From Acidobacteriaceae bacterium (GTDB lineage Bacteria > Acidobacteriota > Terriglobia > Terriglobales > Acidobacteriaceae), in the NCBI GenBank assembly GCA_030038435.1, contig JASHOY010000250.1:1-41386 (forward strand): a stretch of 41,386 bases of DNA. The letters run 5' to 3'. A program made the translations under genes and the position numbers. Below the pieces are notes generated by a model. It searched no databases, was not told where the DNA came from, and saw nothing but the letters and a program-made list of their open reading frames with translations. Shown one piece after another: positions 25,610-32,889 of this stretch; position 1 is the stretch's first letter, and every line of letters starts with the position of its first letter.

Positions 25610-26119
25610 CCGAGGGGGAATACTGAGAATCGCCGGAGATTTCTTCAGCAATCAGCTTATTTCGCTAGCGGGACGTGGGTTGCCGAAGCAGCGCGCCGAT
25701 CGGCTTGGGCAGCAACGACCGCACCCGAAGCCACTATCACTTCGGGCCGAATCCGTGGCTTCGTGGATCGCGGCATCTGCGTATTCAAAGGCATTGCCTA
25801 CGGCGCCGATACCGCTCCCCGCCGCTTTATGGCGCCGGTTCCTCCGAAATCGTGGGCAGGCGTGCGCGAAGCCATCGAGTTCGGTGCGCGGGCGCCGCAG
25901 CCGCCTTTCCACTTCGGGGCTCGCGCGCACCACGGCTACTATCTTCCCTCGGACACCGGCCCCATCAGCGAAGATTGCTTGTATCTCAATGTCTGGACTC
26001 CCGGCCTCCGCGATCGCTCCACCATGTGCTTCAGTCTGCCGCCGCGGCCGGTGGATGATCCGCGCGGAAACCAGCGGCGACTCATTGAACAGGTTCCCTA
26101 CCTGCAGCGTGGCACCTGA
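25610..26119 (+). pseudogene. decayed Tat-exported type-B carboxylesterase
   Basis: The frame encodes NRRRFLQQSAYFASG (twin-arginine signal, 25628 onward). It continues with ATITSGRIRGF, VFKGIAYGADTAPRRFMAP and SEDCLYLNVWTPGL, the N-terminal hallmarks of type-B carboxylesterases. At about 26010-26020 it jumps in frame to STMCFSLPPRPVDDPRGNQ and ends at 26119; this matches the extreme C-terminus of the same family. Some 350-400 residues, including the serine nucleophile elbow and the Glu/His of the triad, are therefore gone. In addition, no ATG, GTG or TTG lies between the in-frame TAG (about 25605) and the Tat motif, so the start is lost too. It sits between the receptor and gntR genes, so an original role in pectin or hemicellulose deacylation is plausible but unproven. 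Confidence 0.8.
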
Positions 26120-26244
26120 AGCGGATTTGCCTTGAGGCGCAGGCCGGCGCGCAATCACCGCGTGGCGTTTTCAAAACGAAAAAGCCGCATCCCATCTCGC
26201 CGAAAACAGCAGATGGTTGCAGGAGAACCGCGCAGGCGGCCGGC

Positions 26245-27018
26245 TCAGTCTTGGGCGGCTGCCGCTGTTTTCAAACGCGAGTGGCCGCTTTTGGTGCTCG
26301 CTGCGGACTTTCGTTCTGCTCCCCGCTCCATTCCCTGCGCCTCCTCGGCCATGCGCAGGTGCTTTTCCATCTGCTTGCGGGCCTCGGCGGCGTTGCGCCC
26401 GCGAATGGCGCGGTAAATGGCCCGGTGCATCTCTGCGGACTCGCGCAAGTCCGTTGCCCGCTCTACGGTTTTGCGCCGCTTGTCATACATTGACGAAGTG
26501 ATGGTTTCCATCACTGCCGCAAGGATTGGATTGCCCGAAGCCTGCGCGATGATGCGATGAAAAAGCACGTCATGGATCAGATAGCCGGAAGGATCGCGCA
26601 CCGCGGCGAACATTTCGGCAACCTCTTCGGCCATCGCCGCGTGATGCTCCTCTTTGCCGCGTTCGGCCGCCAACGCCGCCAGACTGCTCTCCAGAATGAT
26701 GCGCGCCTCGAACATCTGCCATGACTGAAACCCGTGCAAAGCGCCCATAAAGCTCAGCGATCCCTTGCCCAGTTCCGGAGGCCCATCGGCAACAAAGGTG
26801 CCTACGCCGTGCCGCACCTTCATCACCCCCATCGCCGCCAGGTAGCCGATGCCGGTGCGCAGACTGGCGCGGCTGATCTTCAGCGAGCGCGCAAATTCGC
26901 GCTCCGGCGGAATGCGGTCGCCCGGCTGCAATGTTCCCTTTTCGATAAGCAACCGCACGTGGTTCACCACCTGCATGGCTCTATAGGTTTCGGGTACGTC
27001 CTCTTTTGCTCGCGGCAT
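26245..27018 (-). CDS. FadR-type (GntR/FCD) transcriptional regulator of the pectin locus
   Basis: 257-residue regulator from ATG 27016-27018, with GGAAAG 8 bases upstream; the frame is open 78 codons further, but that part is not protein-like. Residues ~10-76 are the GntR winged helix (LQPGDRIPPEREFARSLKISR, GVGTFV). Residues ~100-232 are the all-helical FCD ligand domain with the metal-binding set D150, H154 (IHDVLFH), H198 (AEMHRA) and H220 (MEKHL). A Lys/Ser/Ala-rich tail follows. FCD regulators of this type commonly respond to uronates and related acids. The TGGTCWGACCW palindrome in the intergenic region to uxaE and upstream of both receptors is its likely target. A -10-like TAATAT at 27057-27062 may be its own promoter. 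Confidence 0.92.
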   Translation of the reverse strand: MPRAKEDVPETYRAMQVVNHVRLLIEKGTLQPGDRIPPEREFARSLKISRASLRTGIGYLAAMGVMKVRHGVGTFVADGPPELGKGSLSFMGALHGFQSWQMFEARIILESSLAALAAERGKEEHHAAMAEEVAEMFAAVRDPSGYLIHDVLFHRIIAQASGNPILAAVMETITSSMYDKRRKTVERATDLRESAEMHRAIYRAIRGRNAAEARKQMEKHLRMAEEAQGMERGAERKSAASTKSGHSRLKTAAAAQD

Positions 27019-27321
27019 ATTTGACGCTTTCCGGGAAAAACCCCAAAAGATTTGTGATATTAAGACTCTACCACCGAATCTGTTAGCCTTTACGGAGACG
27101 GGCGCGGCGCAGCTGCGGGGGCCACGGCCTGGACCCGCACACTGGTTCAGCCGCAAATGTATACTGGTGGTCTGACCTTTGCAAATTCTCGACGGTAAGG
27201 GGCCCGGAGCGCTTTCGGAAGCCGGTGTTTTTTGAGCCGGATAACAAGACAAATCCGCATTTTCGACGACTTAGTTTGCCACTTTGGACGCGCTTCGGCC
27301 GTCATTGATAAGGGAGTCATT
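27019..27321. other. divergent gntR / uxaE regulatory region
   Basis: 303 bases. The gntR side has TAATAT (27057-27062), 38 bases before its ATG. The middle is GC-rich. The uxaE side has TATACT at 27160-27165 followed by the operator, and AAGGGAG (27310-27316) 5 bases before the uxaE ATG, leaving an untranslated leader of about 150 bases. Confidence 0.6.
27160..27178 (+). promoter_or_regulatory. uxaE -10 box with overlapping GntR operator
   Basis: TATACT (27160-27165), directly preceded by TG, then TGGTCTGACCT at 27168-27178, two bases downstream. Bound protein would cover the transcription start. The operator is identical to that of receptor 1. No good -35 hexamer is seen. It is ~110 bases from the gntR -10 box, so uxaE is the more direct target. 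Confidence 0.65.
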
Positions 27322-28593
27322 ATGCAACATGGAGTTCTCGAGCTCGGAAAATTTTCTGTAGGCACCGGCGACCGTTTCGCCCACCAGGCCAAAGCGCAGT
27401 TGCAGGCCTGCATCCAGGCGTTGAATGCCGGAGTCACCGTACTCCCGGTCTGGAATAAGTCCAATCGCGAGCACATCATCATCGGTTCCGAGCCGTCATC
27501 GGTGCGTCAGGCCGCCGACCAAGCCGTGAATGCTCTTCACTGGACGCGCCCGTACTTCTGCGACGCCGACCACATCACCCTTGAAACCGTAGACCGGTTC
27601 ATGGGCGCATGCGATTTCTTCACCATCGACGTCGCAGACGTCATCGGCCGGCCGGCGTCCAGCGATGACATTGATACGTTCGTAAAGCGCCGCCGCGACC
27701 TGCTCGGCATCGTCCAGCTCGCCGGAGTTGACGAGACCTTCGCCATCACCGTCGAAGACCTCGCCCAGACTGCGCGTAAGTTCCTGGCCGCCGTAAAACA
27801 GGCAGGTGAAGTCTATCGCACCATTGAAAAAGCCAAGGGCAAAGGCAATTTCCTCCCTGAAGTGTCGATGGACGAGACCGACAGCGCACAGACCCCCGTC
27901 GAGCTGCTCATCATTCTCGCCGCCATTGCCGACGAGGGAATTCCCATCCAGACCATTGCTCCCAAATTCAGCGGCCGCTTCAATAAGGGCGTCGATTACG
28001 TTGGCGACGTCGCCCAGTTCGAACGCGAATTCGCTCTCGACATCGCCGCGATTGCATACGCCGTCGAGCACTTCGGCCTGCCCAAAGGGCTGAAGCTCAG
28101 CGTGCACTCCGGCAGCGACAAGTTTTCGATTTATCCCGCCATTCACAACTGCATGAAGCGCTTTAACGCCGGTGTCCACCTGAAAACTGCCGGAACCACC
28201 TGGCTGGAAGAACTGATCGGGCTTGCCGAAGCCGGCGGCGAAGGCCTCGCGCTGGCCAAGGATATTTACGCCGAAGCCTACGCCCATCGAGATGAGCTTT
28301 GCGCCCCCTACGCGACGGTCATCGACATTGATCCTGCCAAGCTTCCCACTCCCGGACAGGTCGGCGGCTGGTCCTCCGAACAGTACACTTCCGCACTTCG
28401 CCATGTGCAGAGCGATCCTGCCTATAACAGCAGCTTCCGGCAGTTGCTTCACGTTGGCTTTAAGATCGCGGCCAAAATGGGCAAGCGTTATCTCGATCTG
28501 CTCGAAGCCAATGAGGCTATCATCGCGCGCAACGTGACCGAAAACCTTTACAACCGCCACATCGCGCCGGTGTTTCTCGGCAGGCGTGGCTAG
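27322..28593 (+). CDS. uxaE: D-tagaturonate epimerase
   Basis: 423-residue protein matching the tagaturonate epimerase family: LGKFSVGTGDRFAHQAKAQLQA at the start, PVWNKSNREH, WTRPYFCDADHITLETVDRF, GKGNFLPEVSMDETD, KFSGRFNKGVDYVGD, LSVHSGSDKFSIYP and LKTAGTTWLEE. In Thermotoga-type pathways the enzyme converts D-tagaturonate (from galacturonate) to D-fructuronate, so that galacturonate enters the glucuronate branch. The conserved His/Asp/Glu residues are consistent with a metal site. Start is ATG 27322 with AAGGGAG 5 bases upstream. It lies divergent from gntR, behind an operator, and next to two pectinases. uxaC, uxuB and uxuA are not in the window. Confidence 0.88.
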   Translation: MQHGVLELGKFSVGTGDRFAHQAKAQLQACIQALNAGVTVLPVWNKSNREHIIIGSEPSSVRQAADQAVNALHWTRPYFCDADHITLETVDRFMGACDFFTIDVADVIGRPASSDDIDTFVKRRRDLLGIVQLAGVDETFAITVEDLAQTARKFLAAVKQAGEVYRTIEKAKGKGNFLPEVSMDETDSAQTPVELLIILAAIADEGIPIQTIAPKFSGRFNKGVDYVGDVAQFEREFALDIAAIAYAVEHFGLPKGLKLSVHSGSDKFSIYPAIHNCMKRFNAGVHLKTAGTTWLEELIGLAEAGGEGLALAKDIYAEAYAHRDELCAPYATVIDIDPAKLPTPGQVGGWSSEQYTSALRHVQSDPAYNSSFRQLLHVGFKIAAKMGKRYLDLLEANEAIIARNVTENLYNRHIAPVFLGRRG

Positions 28594-28626
28594 ACACAAC
28601 TGCATCTCATGCGCCACGAATGATTT

Positions 28627-28656
28627 GCCGGCGCGCGATTCGCCTCGCGCGCCGGC
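28627..28656. terminator. bidirectional hairpin between uxaE and GH28
   Basis: Perfect 12-bp stem GCCGGCGCGCGA / TCGCGCGCCGGC with a 6-base loop, followed by TTTGCG on the plus strand and AAATC on the minus. It lies between the convergent uxaE and polygalacturonase genes. The T-run is short. Confidence 0.65.
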
Positions 28657-28686
28657 TTTGCGCAATCTCGAAGAAGTCTGTCAGGT

Positions 28687-29985
28687 CTACTTCAGCGACG
28701 AGCCAGGGGACAGGGTCACTTTTGCCCCAGCAAGGTCGGTGATACCCTGCCCCTTGGCAGCGGTAATCACCACGTTCCGGCCGGTCACCTGCGCATAGCC
28801 AATGGTTAGACCACTCTGCGCACTGATGGTTACGTTGCGCAGCACCACGTTCTTTACGGGCGATTCCGGCAATCCGAAAATCGCTCCCGCCGAAGTGCTG
28901 CCGGTCACGGTCAGGTTTTCGATGGTGATATCGCTGAAATGCGGCGTCAGCCGCGTAACGGGCGCAGGCTGCACTTCTCCTTTGGGCAGGATGTGCGGAT
29001 AATATTCGCTGATGACGATTGCGTTCTTCACGTCTTTCATCGTGAGATTGCGGAAGACCAGGTTCTTCACCACATTTCCGCGATCACGGTTTGCCTTCAC
29101 GCGGATGCCATTATCCGTGCCATCGAACTGAATGTTTTCGGCGGTGATGTTCTGCGCGCCGCCGGCGATCTCGCTGCCCACCGACATGCCGTGACCGTGC
29201 ATGAATATGCAATTGCGCACCGTAATATCGCGGCTCGGCGAATCCGGCCCCGGCGAATTAGGCATGCCCGACTTGATCGCCACATCGTCGTCGCCCACGT
29301 CCGCATACACATTCTCGATCAGCACCTCCGACGACGAAAACGGGTCCATCGCGTCGGTGTTCGGCGAATGCTGCGGCGCCAGTATCCTTACGTTCCTGAT
29401 CGTCACGTCGTCAGAGTAGTAGGGCACCACCTGCCACATCGGCGAATTTTCAATCGTGACTCCCTCAATCAAAACGTGCTTGCAGTGATCGAAGACGACC
29501 AGCCGCGGCCGCGGGTGGGGGCTGCCCATCTTTCCCGATCCTCGAATATGCCACGCCATCTCCCACCATGATTGTCCCTGACCGTTGATCGTGCCGGCCC
29601 CGTCAATGGTTACGTTGTTCGCATTGGTTGCGCTCACCAGCGCCTGCAAACCGGGGGCCCGGAACTCGGTGATCGCCGGGTAATCCGCATGATCTGTCGA
29701 TCCCAGCAACGTAGCGCCCTTGTCCAGGTGCAAGGTGATGTTGCTCTTCAGCACGATCGGGGCGCTCAAATAATTTCCCGCCGGAAGCGTGACTGTGCCG
29801 CCGCCCTGTCTGGCACACGCGTCGATGGCTGCCTGAATTGCGGCTGTATCTTTGGTCGCGTCATCGCCCTTGGCTCCGTAATTGCGCACATTGCAAACCG
29901 GGGCTGCGTGCAGCGCGGCTGCCGTTGCCACCAGAAATGCTGCTGAGAAGGCCATCGTTAATGACCGGCGCCCAGGTATGCGCAT
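28687..29985 (-). CDS. exported polygalacturonase, glycoside hydrolase family 28
   Basis: Hydrolyses alpha-1,4-galacturonic links in demethylated pectin. 432 residues from ATG 29985 (GAGGGG 5 bases upstream). An ATG at 29997 with GGGGGACC upstream is also possible (+4 residues). Signal peptide ~1-28 (MAFSAAFLVATAAALHA). NYGAKGDDATKDTAAIQAAI is the usual N-terminus of the right-handed beta-helix. All GH28 active-site motifs are present: NTD (~209, in SPNTDAMDP), GDDD (~231-234), GHG (~264-266) and RVK (~295-297, in NGIRVKAN). The NTDAMDP form, instead of NTDG, is common in exo-acting or bacterial members. It is divergent from the GH28-CE8 gene, sharing a 254-base control region, and convergent with uxaE. 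Confidence 0.93.
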   Translation of the reverse strand: MRIPGRRSLTMAFSAAFLVATAAALHAAPVCNVRNYGAKGDDATKDTAAIQAAIDACARQGGGTVTLPAGNYLSAPIVLKSNITLHLDKGATLLGSTDHADYPAITEFRAPGLQALVSATNANNVTIDGAGTINGQGQSWWEMAWHIRGSGKMGSPHPRPRLVVFDHCKHVLIEGVTIENSPMWQVVPYYSDDVTIRNVRILAPQHSPNTDAMDPFSSSEVLIENVYADVGDDDVAIKSGMPNSPGPDSPSRDITVRNCIFMHGHGMSVGSEIAGGAQNITAENIQFDGTDNGIRVKANRDRGNVVKNLVFRNLTMKDVKNAIVISEYYPHILPKGEVQPAPVTRLTPHFSDITIENLTVTGSTSAGAIFGLPESPVKNVVLRNVTISAQSGLTIGYAQVTGRNVVITAAKGQGITDLAGAKVTLSPGSSLK

Positions 29986-30239
29986 AGATCCCCTCATTAT
30001 TGGTCCCCCAAGAACGAATTGTCTGCCCGCAATCATACATCGCGAGGGGCGCCGTGGTCATGCCACTGGCGCTCTGCTTCGGCCTCCGGCGCCGCTTTAA
30101 CGAGCAATCAGGCTTGACTGGCAAGGGTTCGCATCCATTACAGTGGACTCTGCCGGTGGTCAGTCCTCATGGGACGGTTGCTCCGCTCCCCGGAAATTCA
30201 CCGTTCCGATATTCGAATCGAGAATCAGAGGATCATTCG
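29986..30239. promoter_or_regulatory. divergent pectinase control region with weak GntR-like sites
   Basis: On the minus strand TATGAT (30032-30037), preceded by TG, may be the GH28 -10 box. TGGTCATGCCA (30055-30065), two mismatches from the operator, overlaps its -35 area. On the plus strand TTGACT (30114-30119) and TACAGT (30139-30144, 19-base spacing) could serve the GH28-CE8 gene. TGGTCAGTCCT (30157-30167), one mismatch from the operator form, lies 12 bases downstream of it. Confidence 0.4.
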
Positions 30240-32615
30240 ATGCGCTTTTCTGCTCTTCGCCTGTTTGCCTTCGCCGTTCCCTCGCTCTTTGCGATGGCGC
30301 TCTGCGCCCAGGACACGCGCACGGTTACCGAGCCGCACATTCCCGCCGCATGCATTACGCTCGAGGCGCGCATCGCAGCCAAAAACGGCGTGATTCCGGC
30401 CGCCGACGAGCAACGGCTCGACACGGCGCGCATTCAGGACGCCATCGACAACTGCGCACCGGGTAAAGCCGTGGTTCTGCGCAAGGACGGCGCCAAAGAC
30501 GTCTTCCTGATCGGCCCAATTCACCTGCGCAGCAACATGACCTTGGTGGTCGCCGCCAACACCGCCCTGGTTGCCTCCCGCAACCCGCGGGTCTTCGACG
30601 TCGCCCCCGGGAGTTGCGGCATCCTCGCCACTCACTTCGGCCCCGGCTGCAAGCCGCTTATCAGCGCCACGAACGTGGAGAACAGCGGCATCATGGGTGC
30701 CGGGTCTATCGACGGCCGCGGCGGAGACACGCTTCTGGGCGAGAAGGTCACCTGGTGGCAGCTCGCGCACGCGGCCAAGGTCAAAGACGAATCGCAGCAT
30801 GTCTTCCGGCTGGTCATCGTTGCGCACGCTCACAACTTCACCATGTACAACATCACCCTGCGCAATTCCCCAGCCACTCATGTGGGCGTAGTGGACACCG
30901 ACGGCTTCACCGCGTGGGGGGTGAAGATCATGACGCCGGGCACGGCGCGCAACACCGACGGCATCGACCCGCATTCCTCGCGGAATGTCACCATCGAGCA
31001 CTGCTTCATTCACGCCGGCGACGACGACGTCGCCGTGGGCTCGAGTCACGGCGCTCCCTCATCGGATATATCCATCCTGCATAACCACTTTTATGCGGGT
31101 CATGGCATGTCGATCGGGAGTCCCACGAGCGGCGGCGTGAACCACATGCTGGTCGACGATCTGACGATCGACGGCGCCCAGAATGGCATTCGCATCAAAT
31201 CCGATCCCAGCCGCGGCGGCCTGGTCGAGGACATCACCTATCGCAACGTGTGCATCCGCAACGTCACCAACCCGCTGATGTTCACGCCTCACTACACCAC
31301 CCACGCCGGCAATCTGCTGCCGATTTACCGCGATATCACTCTGGACAACGTCCACATCCTCACGTCAGGGACGTACACGTTCATGGGCTATGATGCCGAG
31401 CACAAGCTGCAGATCACGCTCGACAATGTTTTTGCCGAGGGTCTTGAGCAGTCGCGCATGATCGACAAGGACGCCGACATCACCATCGGCAAGCAGCACG
31501 GCAATCTGTCGCCGAGCGGGGACGACGTCAACATCGAGCAAACCCCCGGCTCTGCACCGGGCACGCCGCTGGCCTGCCAGGCGCGCTTTGTTCCCTTCCC
31601 TGCCGACCGTACCGCACCGGCCATGGCGGTAAAAATCCCGCCCGTCGATCACACTTACTACGTTGCCGCCGACGGCACCGGCGACTACTACTCGATACAG
31701 CAGGCGATCAATGCCATCCCCGCCGCGGGCCATGCCACGATCGCGGTTGCGCCTGGGATTTATCGTGAAATGCTCACCATCAACAAGCCTTACATTCAAC
31801 TGCGAAGCGCCAACCCCGACCCAAGTAAGACGGTTATCGTCGACGATCGCAGCGCAGGGGCCAACGGCGGCACGCTGCACTCGGCCACGGTGAACGTGAC
31901 CGCCGACAATTTCTTTGCTGAAAACATTACTATCGAAAACGACTTCAACCGGACCCATCCGCAGCTCCCAGAAGGCTCGCAGGCGCTGGCGCTGCTGGTT
32001 ACCGGCGACCGCGCCGCCTTTCACAACGTGCGCGTTCTCGGCAACCAAGACACGCTTTACCTGGGCAGCCAGAACTGCCGTCCCGACGGCCAGAATTGCG
32101 AGCCCGCGCGACAGTTCTTCCTGGATAGCTACATCGCCGGGAATGTTGATTTCATCTTCGGCGATGGCAAGGCCGCGCTGGATCACTGCACCATTTACAG
32201 CACACCGCACAGCGGTGGCTTTATCACCGCGCAGGCCAAGCACTACCCAGGCGAGGATTCCGGGTTCGTGATCGATCACTCCAATCTGATCGCGGCCCCC
32301 GGTCTGACCGGCAAGGTGTATCTCGGCCGCCCGTGGCGTCCGTATGCAACTGTAATTTACCTGAACACGGAAATGGGCGATCAGATCAATCCCGCCGGAT
32401 GGCGCGAATGGCACCCCGGAGAAACCCACTCGCTCGACATTGCCTTCTTCGCTGAATACAATTCATCCGGCCCCGGAGCGCATCCCGGCGAGCGCGAGCC
32501 GCGCGCTCATATTCTCAATGCGCAGCAGGCAAAGAAATACGCGCCGGCAACATGGCTGCGCGGCAGCGATAACTGGAATCCATATCTACTTCCCAAGCCG
32601 TTGAAGCTGTATTGA
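30240..32615 (+). CDS. bifunctional polygalacturonase (GH28) - pectin methylesterase (CE8)
   Basis: 791-residue exported two-enzyme protein from ATG 30240 (AGAGGA about 7 bases upstream); the frame is open 80 codons earlier, without a signal peptide there. Residues 1-23 are a signal peptide ending LCAQ. Residues ~30-440 are a GH28 beta-helix with NTDG (238-241), GDDD (260-263), GHG (287-289) and RIK (318-320). A proline-rich linker (~440-470) leads to the CE8 domain (~472-790), YYVAADGTGDYYSIQQAINAI. CE8 catalytic residues are present: Q581, Q603-D604 (GNQDT), D637 (GNVDFIFG), R697-W699 (LGRPW). CE8 removes methyl esters to expose the galacturonate links that GH28 hydrolyses. One chain thus couples both steps. 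It is divergent from the single-domain GH28 gene. Confidence 0.95.
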   Translation: MRFSALRLFAFAVPSLFAMALCAQDTRTVTEPHIPAACITLEARIAAKNGVIPAADEQRLDTARIQDAIDNCAPGKAVVLRKDGAKDVFLIGPIHLRSNMTLVVAANTALVASRNPRVFDVAPGSCGILATHFGPGCKPLISATNVENSGIMGAGSIDGRGGDTLLGEKVTWWQLAHAAKVKDESQHVFRLVIVAHAHNFTMYNITLRNSPATHVGVVDTDGFTAWGVKIMTPGTARNTDGIDPHSSRNVTIEHCFIHAGDDDVAVGSSHGAPSSDISILHNHFYAGHGMSIGSPTSGGVNHMLVDDLTIDGAQNGIRIKSDPSRGGLVEDITYRNVCIRNVTNPLMFTPHYTTHAGNLLPIYRDITLDNVHILTSGTYTFMGYDAEHKLQITLDNVFAEGLEQSRMIDKDADITIGKQHGNLSPSGDDVNIEQTPGSAPGTPLACQARFVPFPADRTAPAMAVKIPPVDHTYYVAADGTGDYYSIQQAINAIPAAGHATIAVAPGIYREMLTINKPYIQLRSANPDPSKTVIVDDRSAGANGGTLHSATVNVTADNFFAENITIENDFNRTHPQLPEGSQALALLVTGDRAAFHNVRVLGNQDTLYLGSQNCRPDGQNCEPARQFFLDSYIAGNVDFIFGDGKAALDHCTIYSTPHSGGFITAQAKHYPGEDSGFVIDHSNLIAAPGLTGKVYLGRPWRPYATVIYLNTEMGDQINPAGWREWHPGETHSLDIAFFAEYNSSGPGAHPGEREPRAHILNAQQAKKYAPATWLRGSDNWNPYLLPKPLKLY

Positions 32616-32832
32616 GCCATCGAACGGCCCGCTCATCGAGCGAGCCGCCGTCGCTCCCGACCCGGAAATCACGCTGGGCTACGGCCGCGACCAGGTCCAC
32701 AAGACTGGCGCTGTCAGCTTTCTCGTCCGTCCCGCCGGCACGGCCGTCCTTGTCGAGCGCGCGCCCGCATGCAGCGCGCGGCTCCAGCAGCGCTGGCTGG
32801 CCAACAATATTTCACTCCTCACCAATAAGTAA
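32614..32832 (+). pseudogene. start-less ORF remnant, unidentified
   Basis: A 72-codon frame ending in TAA at 32830-32832, overlapping the stop of the GH28-CE8 gene in the +1 frame. It reads IERAAVAPDPEITLGYGRD, then AVSFLVRPAGTAVLVERAP, then LQQRWLANNISLLTNK: protein-like, with high third-position GC. No ATG/GTG/TTG lies between the upstream in-frame stop (32602-32604) and this segment, so it is probably the C-terminal leftover of a lost gene. I do not recognise the family. Confidence 0.35.
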
Positions 32833-32877
32833 CCCGCAGGGCTGGTTTTACAAGCCGGAACCGGCTCCGCGCTGTGC

Positions 32878-32883
32878 TACATT
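32878..32883 (+). promoter_or_regulatory. possible leaderless -10 box
   Basis: TACATT ends 6 bases before the ATG at 32890; no Shine-Dalgarno sequence precedes that start. Confidence 0.3.
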
Positions 32884-32889
32884 GACGCC

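Noticed and set aside
26150..26225. Possible terminator downstream of gntR
   Set aside because: The CCATCT/AGATGG stem is only 6 bp and is separated from the T-run by several bases; not convincing.
27496..28665. 389-codon minus-strand open frame
   Set aside because: Antisense to uxaE, which carries conserved family motifs and a ribosome-binding site.
31365..32429. 354-codon minus-strand open frame
   Set aside because: Antisense to the GH28-CE8 gene; no recognisable protein features.
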